Assembly (NCBI GenBank): GCA_947044365.1
Contig: OX345636.1
Coordinates: 28,562,466 to 28,626,465 of the forward strand
DNA: 64,000 bases
Direction of reading: 5' to 3'
Origin: Petrosia ficiformis
Lineage: Eukaryota; Porifera; Demospongiae; Haplosclerida; Petrosiidae
The translations under genes and the position numbers were made by a program. This document shows, piece after piece, positions 57,146-64,000 of this stretch; within the stretch, counting starts at the first letter, position 1, and every line of letters starts with the position of its first letter. The notes under the pieces are model-generated. The model saw only the letters and a program-made list of their open reading frames with translations, did not search any database and had not been told where the DNA came from.

Positions 57146-58414
57146 TATTATAAGCCTTCAAGACATATCCCAGGGTGACTTAATTGTAACAAGTACTATA
57201 GCCTTTACTTTCTAGTTTGGTTAATCTAATTAACATTATGCTCTATACAATCAAAACACTAATGAGTTTTATAAACATTTCATCAACTTTTTAATAAACA
57301 TTTTTGTCAATTAATAAACAACTCAATGAAAATTTAATAGTACAACAGTTGCAATCAAACTAAATCATACATAGAATTATAATTAATTTTGTCAACAAAG
57401 TAACTCTTGTCTCTGCAAGTTCAGTCAGTAACTTATTTAATTCTTCTTTGAGAATGAAGATGTCAATATCCTGCTGTTTAAGCTTTGAGAATAGGTCGCT
57501 AATCCTTGTGTAGCAATCCTTCACTTCTTTCTGAAGCTCTTTCACATGTAATTCTCCTGCAAATACATAGAAGTTAGTATGTTGCTATTGCACAACGCAG
57601 ACAAATTTCATCTTGCCTTTCAAACATATACCTTGAATAGATGTCATTATCAGGTGCCATGGTTTATAAGCACATAATGATACGCACAAAGATATCCAAT
57701 TCTACATATTGCTATAGAAAAAATTCTCATGCCAAAGGCGTCACTCTAGTACTCACCTCTCCAAACTTGTAGGTAATGAACTACCTACAAGCATAACTCC
57801 TTGCCAGCCAGATGGTTAACAGCAACCAATTTCTTTCAAACTTGGTACAGGTATTAGTTAGGCCTAGTATTTACTACATGTCAACTCAAGAATTGCTTAC
57901 TGGTGTCATTTACCATATTACAGGCAAAATCGTTAAGTAGGATTTCTTAATTGCTATGCTTCTTTTGGCTGCTCTGGATAATTTATTGGTATAGTATATT
58001 GGAAGAACTATAACACAGTACATTTGCACAGCAGTACTTCTTGGCTCCAAAGTTCAAAATTGTATTCTTTTTAATAAAGCACAATGTGACCTTTATCCCC
58101 AGCGGAGAATGAAGTTCGACTACCCAATAGTATTGTGTATACCACTGAAAGGACTGATTAACTCACATTGATTTTTTGAGTTGCAGACCCTAACATTCTG
58201 CTGAGTATTGTTATCCTCTGTATCTTCATTCTGATCTACATTCTGTTCAAACTCATTGTCTTCTGCATATTCTTTCAGAACACCTTTTAAATTAAACACG
58301 CTCAAATATTTAGTACCACTAGCTATGCTTACAATTTTCCTCCTTTCGTTTCACTTAGGCCAAATATAATAATGTATGAATGTATTTAGATTATTTATTG
58401 TGATATGAATATAA
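57146..58414 (-). other. possible small coiled-coil exons, otherwise non-coding
   Basis: Two minus-strand blocks look coding: 58170-58310 (GVLKEYAEDNEFEQNVDQNE, DTEDNNTQQNVRVCNSKNQ, ending at a GT donor) and about 57390-57560 (ELHVKELQKEVKDCYTRISD, LFSKLKQQDIDIFILKEELN, KLLTELAETRVTLLTKL), the latter with heptad-like leucines. They may be exons of one short coiled-coil protein, but no start or terminal exon was confirmed and I do not recognise the family. Confidence 0.35.
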
Positions 58415-58605
58415 GGTATCGGGGGCGTGGCCGCCAGCGTGGGCGGTACACGTGACTTCCGCTATGACGTTTCAAACGTCATATGTAGGGGTGTGGCATG
58501 AGCCATTAAAGGTGGATCTTTTGCAAAATGGAAGCTCTGAAAAGAACTGGTTTTGTAGCTCTGAAAAGAGCTGTTAAAGAATATACTGTGCACAGTGTGG
58601 GAACC

Positions 58606-60272
58606 TCAGACAGGATACGAAATGGCTATATCTCTGTACATGTTTTCCAGTACATCACTAGATGTCCGGCCATATCTCTCTCGCCAAAGAAACTCATCCA
58701 AATATGACCCCAACATGGTTCGATGACACCCTCTCATTCTTTTAAGTTTTATTTTAACACGATTCCAATAACTTTCTATGTGATTAGTATGTACCCCAGT
58801 TTGGCTATCAACAAATTCTAGTGAGTGATTTACTGTATCGTGATTCTGTACAGTTGGTAGCTGTTGAATATTGTTATATGCTGCCCAACTGTCTGACCAT
58901 ATAATTGTACCATTGTGTGTATGGTCTTCAATGATGGGGAGGAGTGTTGCAGCAGTTCTGTCATTTACTATCTCCATATATCTCAAGGCTGGCTGTTGAG
59001 AAGTGTCACACATCCCGAATACCCATAGTGGTTCATCTGCTGGACGACCTCTGTTGTACTACAAAAGAAACAGTATAGTCACATTCATTCATTTATTCAT
59101 TCGTTCATTCACACAAATATTTATGTATAATTATACTTGTTCTTCCATTCATTGTGCTTTTGTATTATACCTTTGGCTTATGCGAAAATAAAGATTCATC
59201 AATTGCTACTACTACTCCTTGACCTCCAAGTTTAACCCTTTCCCGACCAATGACGCTTTAACGCGTCATTATCTAATTTGCTCTACCTGCTAATGACGCG
59301 TTACGCGTCATTGTTACCGAAAGGCAAATATATGATAAAATCTTTAAGTATAGAAGAAACTAACAAGCCCACACTACGAAGAAGGCATTTAGTTAGTTGA
59401 AATTAGGGAAAACATCAAATTCCAGGCTAAACAAAAGTGATAAAGACGCTAAGTATGGGCGTCGCCGTTGACTATTATAGATTCAAACACTCGTCTTGCT
59501 GCTTTCCTGCAGCTAACGAAGCATGTTTTGGTATCAATGGCTTTCTTAGAAGGTTTTCTGTATAACTAAGTGAGTTAAAAGTCATGATTACTTAAAATTC
59601 AGGCGCGTTATACAGACTATACAAAAAGTGGGCGTTGCCCGTCGATCACTATACATACAAACGTTCACCTTTCTCTCTCCTGCTGATAGCGAAGTATAAA
59701 TTTTACATCAATGAGTTTGTTAAAGACTCTTCTTTCCACAAAGTAAATTAGAATGTTGAGTCTTATAAAATATGAGAGTTATAGGGCTGAAAATGTTATA
59801 TAGATATTAAGCGCTCCGCTCACACAAGTTTTATAATTAAATTTGGGTTAATAACGAAAACGCCCGTGGTCGGGAAAGGGTTAATTGGTGGATCAACAGA
59901 ACAAAGTCGATAACTGCAAACATCTCTGAGCCACTGATATACTTGAATTGCTGTTTTCTCTGTGACCTCTACTTCTACTGCAGCATCAGTAACTGGATAC
60001 TGCCTTGCCCACCAATGCATCAGTAATAGCCACTTCTGTAAAGTTAATTTGCTCTGTTCAAAAAAACTTCCTTTTCTTATACTTGCTGTTTTGTTGCAAT
60101 CAGGACACCTCCATCGATAGCCATCACTTATATCTGATCTCTCCTTCATTTCCATACCTATCCCACACTGTGCACAGTTCATCCTGTCTGCTAAGACATT
60201 CTTTCTTTGAAGGAAGGTTATAATAGCTGCAGTTCCACCAAAAGCAATAGGTCCTAATTCCAGTAAAGACAT
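58606..60272 (-). CDS. Merlin/ISXO2-like DDE transposase, split by a MITE but otherwise intact
   Basis: ATG at 60272 (MSLLELGPIAFGGTAAIITF). Zinc ribbon MNCAQCGIGMEMKER...RWRCPDCNKTASIRKG, then WWARQYPVTDAAVEVEVTEK, the MITE at 59236-59880, then LGGQGVVVAIDESLFSHKPK (first Asp), a GT-AG intron 59059-59170, and exon 2 (58606-59058): YNRGRPADEPLWVFGMCDTS, ATLLPIIEDHTHNGTIIWSD (second Asp), SWAAYNNI, VDSQTGVHTNHIESYWNRVK (Glu), LDEFLWRERYGRTSSDVL. Counting one TTAA copy, the exon 1 pieces are 392 + 61 = 453 bases, in frame, and exon 2 is 453 bases, so the protein would be 301 residues. All DDE residues and both CxxC pairs are present. As it stands the MITE brings stops. Confidence 0.9.
59236..59880. 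mobile_element. piggyBac-type MITE, 645 bases, TTAA target duplication
   Basis: CCCTTTCCCGACCA at 59236 is exactly inverted at 59867-59880, with TTAA on both sides (59232-59235, 59881-59884), the piggyBac hallmark. Subterminal palindromes near the left end (AATGACGCTTTAACGCGTCATT written in part; AATGACGCGTTACGCGTCAT) may be transposase-binding sites. Partial relatives lie at 21093, 24640 and 54732. No gene inside. Confidence 0.92.
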
Positions 60273-60618
60273 TGTTACCCGCCAAAATAATTTCACAGTC
60301 ACTTAGCAAGTATAATTATATATAAATATTATAAATTATATAAAATTATTTATAATAATTGTTATAATACAATTCAACATAGTAAAAATAAGTTAAAAGT
60401 CTGCAATGATTGTATTATAATTATTTTAAATAAGTTAAAAGTCTACAATGATTGTAATATAATAACTTTTTAACATGGCAATATGAGTTCGCGAAACCTG
60501 AAAACAATACGCAGAAAAACGCGAAAAAAAAACTGGAAGCAGCCCCACCCTCAATGTTTGAAACGTCATAGCGGAAGTCACGTGTTCCGCCCACGCTGTC
60601 GGCCACGCCCCCGATACC

Positions 60619-61429
60619 TTAAACTGTCCTGTCCGTGTATTACAGTTGATCCAGCTAATATATTGTACTATCTATATCACTAATAAAGCCGAAATCATGT
60701 TTTCATCACACTGTTGTGAATTGTTGGTTGATGACTACTAATTGGGTAGGCGTGGCTGTTATGTGACGTATTATACATTGTGACAACTACAACCAAGGTG
60801 ATGTTTCTTACATAGTGTTGCATAACTAGTTCTAGAACTGGGCACATATTTCAGACTTCTATTGAGAATTGCAAAAGCAATGACTTCTTTTCAATATATG
60901 TTGATAATATGAGGCACTGTAAAGAAATTGCTTTTTGATAAACAACTTCCTTCACACTATTTTGTCTTCTTACCAAGAAGTAGGTGGATCACCCCAGCGA
61001 GATGTTACACATGACAGTACAGAAAACAGTGCATGTGTTTTGAACAAATTATTGATTTTCAACTAAAAAGGTGTGATTACTTAAGCATTTGCATAATTGT
61101 CTTTTTGTGTGTAAACAGAGATGGACAGTGTCTGCCACATCACTAGAAGCAGTACTGGTCATGTTGGTGCTGGTGGTATATTCTGCATGCAAATTTTGAA
61201 CCACTCCAGATAAAGCTTATCCAGTCACTGTCACTTACAACAAAACGTGTGTTTAGGAATAGCACCAACTTAAAGTTTTTTTGATACTGATCATTTGCGA
61301 AGGTACACCATCAATGGAGGAGGTAACGCAGAACCAGAATAGATGCAGCGACATATGCATAGCAGGGTATGTATTCTGCCTTTTTCTGTAGCTACAATGA
61401 TTTAGAGGTACAATAAAAGATACAAAAAA
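60619..61429. other. no gene seen
   Basis: AT-rich sequence right of the Merlin element without recognisable coding blocks. Confidence 0.5.
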
Positions 61430-61970
61430 CTATCTACTTTTAATTATTTATAAGACTCAAGTGATTAAATATTTCTGATTCCTCATCTTCAAAGTCAGTA
61501 ACCTGAGCATCATCACTCTTGGCCTCAATCTCTACTTCACTTGGCTTTTGCATGATGCCATCCAATCCTCAAGTAATTCCTACCTGAGTAAATCAGTTGA
61601 CTAGAATTTGTGGATTTTCACTAATACAAGATATTCCATCATGTCAATCAAACATTTAGCCCCAACTCTTTCATCACAGCTAATGCTGATGGGTTGTAGT
61701 TCCATCATCACCACAGGTCTGCATATACCACTTTTCAAATTGTTGAAAACATTCATATGTTGGAGTTGGAGGGCGTTAGCCAGCATACATAAATATTGTT
61801 TTCTTCAAAGAGGCTGTTGACAGAACCTGTAATTATCGATGATGACAATACCAGGCTTTCATCCTCTACATTGGTGTAAGATGGATGCTCTTTACATACA
61901 GTATAGTTGGTCTCCTCGGTGAACCAGTGCTTTGAGGAATGAGTGATGTCCCAATTGACACAGCAAAGAC
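61430..61970 (-). pseudogene. possible pogo/jerky-like transposase C-terminal remnant
   Basis: In shifting frames: SLVLSSMIITGSVNSLFEEN, NIYVCWLTPSNSNI, then after stops FTQVGIT, GLDGIMQKPSEVEIEAKSDD and AQVTDFEDEESEIFNHLSL before a stop. The block VGITxGLDG plus an acidic tail recalls the end of DDE_1 (pogo/jerky) transposases (...CGISNALDGSEDD). Highly decayed; weak call. Confidence 0.35.
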
Positions 61971-62849
61971 AGCAGTTATTAAGTGCTTATCATTTGCTCC
62001 TACAACACTTTACACCTACAATATCTGTGGGCCAACGGGAAGATGGCACTATACATTTATGAATTGTTTCCTAGTCATTATTGGCCAACTTTCATTTTAG
62101 TTAGTTGTAGTTAGTTTGTTAAAAATCGCAATCGTTACTAAAAAGGTAACCAAACTAACATGCAAGTTCTAATGTTCATTCCTAATCTCGCAGCTGTGAA
62201 ATCGAAAGACCAGGAATGCACCAAAGCTGAGTAGACTACTCGGAGCCCAGATAAAACAATTATGTAACCATTGTATATTCTTTGTTGCACTCTTTATAGC
62301 AAAAAAAAAAAGCAATGTACCGTCTGTGCTCGATGCCTGTAATCACAAGAACCATGCCTGTAATCTATTTGTAAAAAGACCTAATTCTGCTAAGCAAATT
62401 ATTGGCCACAAACATTAACTGAAATGAATTGGTGGAGAGTCTCATTGTTAAGTAGGGAATAACCCACCTCTATTAACCTTGTCAAACTACACTTTTGTGT
62501 AGGTGAGATAGTCCAAATTATCCTGTTCACATGGAACAGGCACATTCTGAAGACACTCAGCAAATTGTTTAGTTTTGTCTCCTCTTCATTTTTCATGCTT
62601 CAATAGTAGTGTGTGAAGTACATATATAGGGTAGGCACATGCATATTGCATTGAATTTTTTTCATCGGTAGTTCTAATATTTTTTTTCATCGGTAGTTCT
62701 AAGATTTTTTCCCCGTCCCTAAATATGTCACTTTCCCTTTTTGGGTCACCGCTAGGTTGATGTACCTAATGAATAGTTCCACTCCACTAATGATTTGTTA
62801 TGATGCCAGGATCTGTAAAGTTTTTAATGATACCCATAACAAATTCAGC
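61971..62849. other. no gene; 30-base tandem duplication
   Basis: TTTTTCATCGGTAGTTCTAA occurs twice, at about 62656 and 62686, a 30-base direct duplication. The remainder is non-coding as far as I can see. Confidence 0.5.
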
Positions 62850-63285
62850 TAATGAGGCAAGACTAGACATTTCGGTTAATGGTTTTTGGGGAGGCAGGTA
62901 TGAGAAAACGTTCCTGAATGTTAGAGTATTCAACCCACATGCTCCCTCGAATAACACCCTAAAAAAGGAGACATGTTAGTGTAAACATGAAAGAGAGAAA
63001 AAGCGTCTTTATGAGAAAAGAATTATCGAAATAAAACATTCAACATTCACCGGTACCCCTCTGGTGTTTTCGGTAACAGGAGGAATGGCCAAGGAGAGTT
63101 CTTTAGTTTTCAAGCGACTAGCCTCAATGGTTGCTGAAAAACAAGATGCATCATATAATGAAACCCTTAATTGGATCAGATGTTCCATCGGATTCAAACT
63201 ATTACTTTCCATCAATCCAGAGTTTACGGGGATCACGATCCTCCCGCCACCAACCAGTTCCTCATTCCATGGAATTGATTGTTAG
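62850..63285 (+). pseudogene. C-terminal domain often found after RT in invertebrate retroelements
   Basis: One frame, broken only by a TAG at about 62967: EARLDISVNGFWGGRYEKTF, LNVRVFNPHAPSNN, then KHEREKKRLYEKRIIEIKHS, PLVFSVTGGMAKESSLVFKR, LASMVAEKQDASYNETLNWI, RCSIGFKLLL, stop at 63283-63285. I recall this series (ARLDI-NGFWGG, VFNP-APSN, GGM-KE) as a common segment at the C-terminus of LINE-like proteins in sponges and corals, with an R-D-type nuclease-like pattern. No reverse transcriptase lies next to it here. Confidence 0.6.
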
Positions 63286-64000
63286 AAGGTAGGCTTCATT
63301 GGAATATGAATAGATTTTGAACTAAACATGACTAATTTCCTCAATTTTAAATATCCTTGCTAAAATTACTATATTTATTGTTAATATTATCAAAAAATTG
63401 ATATTAATATAGATAGAATTAATGTACAATTTATTAAATTTGAGAATTTTATCCTAAGATCATCTAGACATCTGAAGGAAAGCAGATAGAGAGATAAAAA
63501 TAATAGATGATACATAATACATAATTACAAATAGATTAATGAAATATGGATTATTTGGTAGTGCATGACTAAAAAATGTTAAAAAAAAAGGTGGAGCACA
63601 TCCTTTATTGGATTTTGCATATACAGAACTTAGTTGGGCAAGTACAGTTGATTAACTTTATTTTGAACATTCCTACTAATAATCAGTAACAATGTCCAAA
63701 AATCAAAATCAAGACCTTAAATCAATTAGCATAACTTGAGTATTTGGGTATCACAAACAATTCATTAAAAAGTATCCTTCTTTAATTAACACAGGCTGTC
63801 TTGTCTTTAGTGCATGTATTATACTTTAAATTACTGTTCCCATGCAAATATATAGTAACTGATTAGAACCTATCAAAAAATATTATACAGTTATAAAACA
63901 TGATTTACCATTTTATTAAATCCCCCCATGTATTTGTGGGTTATTTGCATCTTGCTTTCTGATCCTGTTATACTACCAAGAGACAAGTTATTTTGTATTA
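63286..64000. other. no gene seen
   Basis: AT-rich, no exon, TIR or tandem repeat recognised up to the window edge. Confidence 0.5.

Larger units (their letters stand above)
58415..60618. mobile_element. complete Merlin/ISXO2-like transposon with 63-base TIRs
   Basis: Left GGTATCGGGGGCGTGGCCGC (58415) through GACGTTTCAAAC is matched by the reverse complement of the right end (60556-60618) over 63 bases with two or three mismatches. The pairing may extend two to three more bases (AA/TT) outward. No target duplication is evident in the immediate flanks (Merlin usually makes 8-9 bases). It contains one spliced transposase gene (-) and a piggyBac-type MITE inserted in that gene. Confidence 0.9.

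Noticed and set aside
55132..60272. Bacterial contamination suggested by ISXO2-like transposases
   Set aside because: Both genes carry GT-AG introns and sit among eukaryotic elements; Merlin is the eukaryotic relative of IS1016/ISXO2.

Overview
This window looks like eukaryotic, almost certainly invertebrate (metazoan), nuclear DNA. It is AT-rich, genes are cut by many short GT-AG introns (roughly 50-110 bases), there are no operons or ribosome-binding sites, and coding sequence is thin and dominated by transposon genes. The mixture (DUF6589, Plavaka-like, piggyBac, Merlin/ISXO2-like, hAT, pogo, IS630-like and CR1/L2-like LINE sequences, plus several repeated invertebrate families of unknown function) fits a sponge of the Amphimedon type or another early-branching invertebrate. 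That placement is inference from recalled family distributions, not from a search.

Layout. 1-3930: an apparently intact six-exon DUF6589 gene (+), tail to tail with a RecQ-like helicase copy (-) that has lost its DEAH box. 4-13 kb: a graveyard of minus-strand transposase remnants (P2X7-tail-like exons, Merlin, hAT, LINE, a GQNKN-motif family, an H2C2-integrase/Ulp1-protease gene, piggyBac). 13-25 kb: tandem repeats, a pogo remnant, copy 1 of an unknown Tudor-tailed family, an orphan COP1-like WD40 exon and piggyBac-type MITE copies. 25-30 kb: a TIR element, a piggyBac pseudogene and a nearly intact Plavaka-like gene. 29.9-35.5 kb: a LINE interrupted by a complete 3.4-kb DNA transposon with TGTGACC-type inverted repeats, followed by copy 2 of the Tudor-tailed family. 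37-50 kb: the most host-like stretch, with small-exon minus-strand genes (an intact 182-residue orphan, a SAM-like start, and a gene with a PD-ExK nuclease-like signature) among satellites and MITEs. 50-57 kb: a hAT-like element, a TA-flanked two-gene IS630-like transposon, a Merlin pseudogene and a piggyBac pseudogene. 58.4-60.6 kb: a complete Merlin element with 63-base TIRs whose transposase is split only by a piggyBac-type MITE in a TTAA site. 60.6-64 kb: sparse remnants.

Best candidates for something new are three bounded or paired mobile units: the 31217-34648 element (RNase H-like motifs plus a C-terminal zinc knuckle), the 52591-54714 element (transposase plus a convergent PB1-like/SHOCT-like partner) and the DUF6589/RecQ convergent pair. 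Many copies differ from an open frame by one base in an A or G run, so some 'pseudogenes' may be sequencing errors. Splice sites were read by eye; exon phases were checked for the DUF6589, orphan, PD-ExK, Plavaka-like and Merlin genes.
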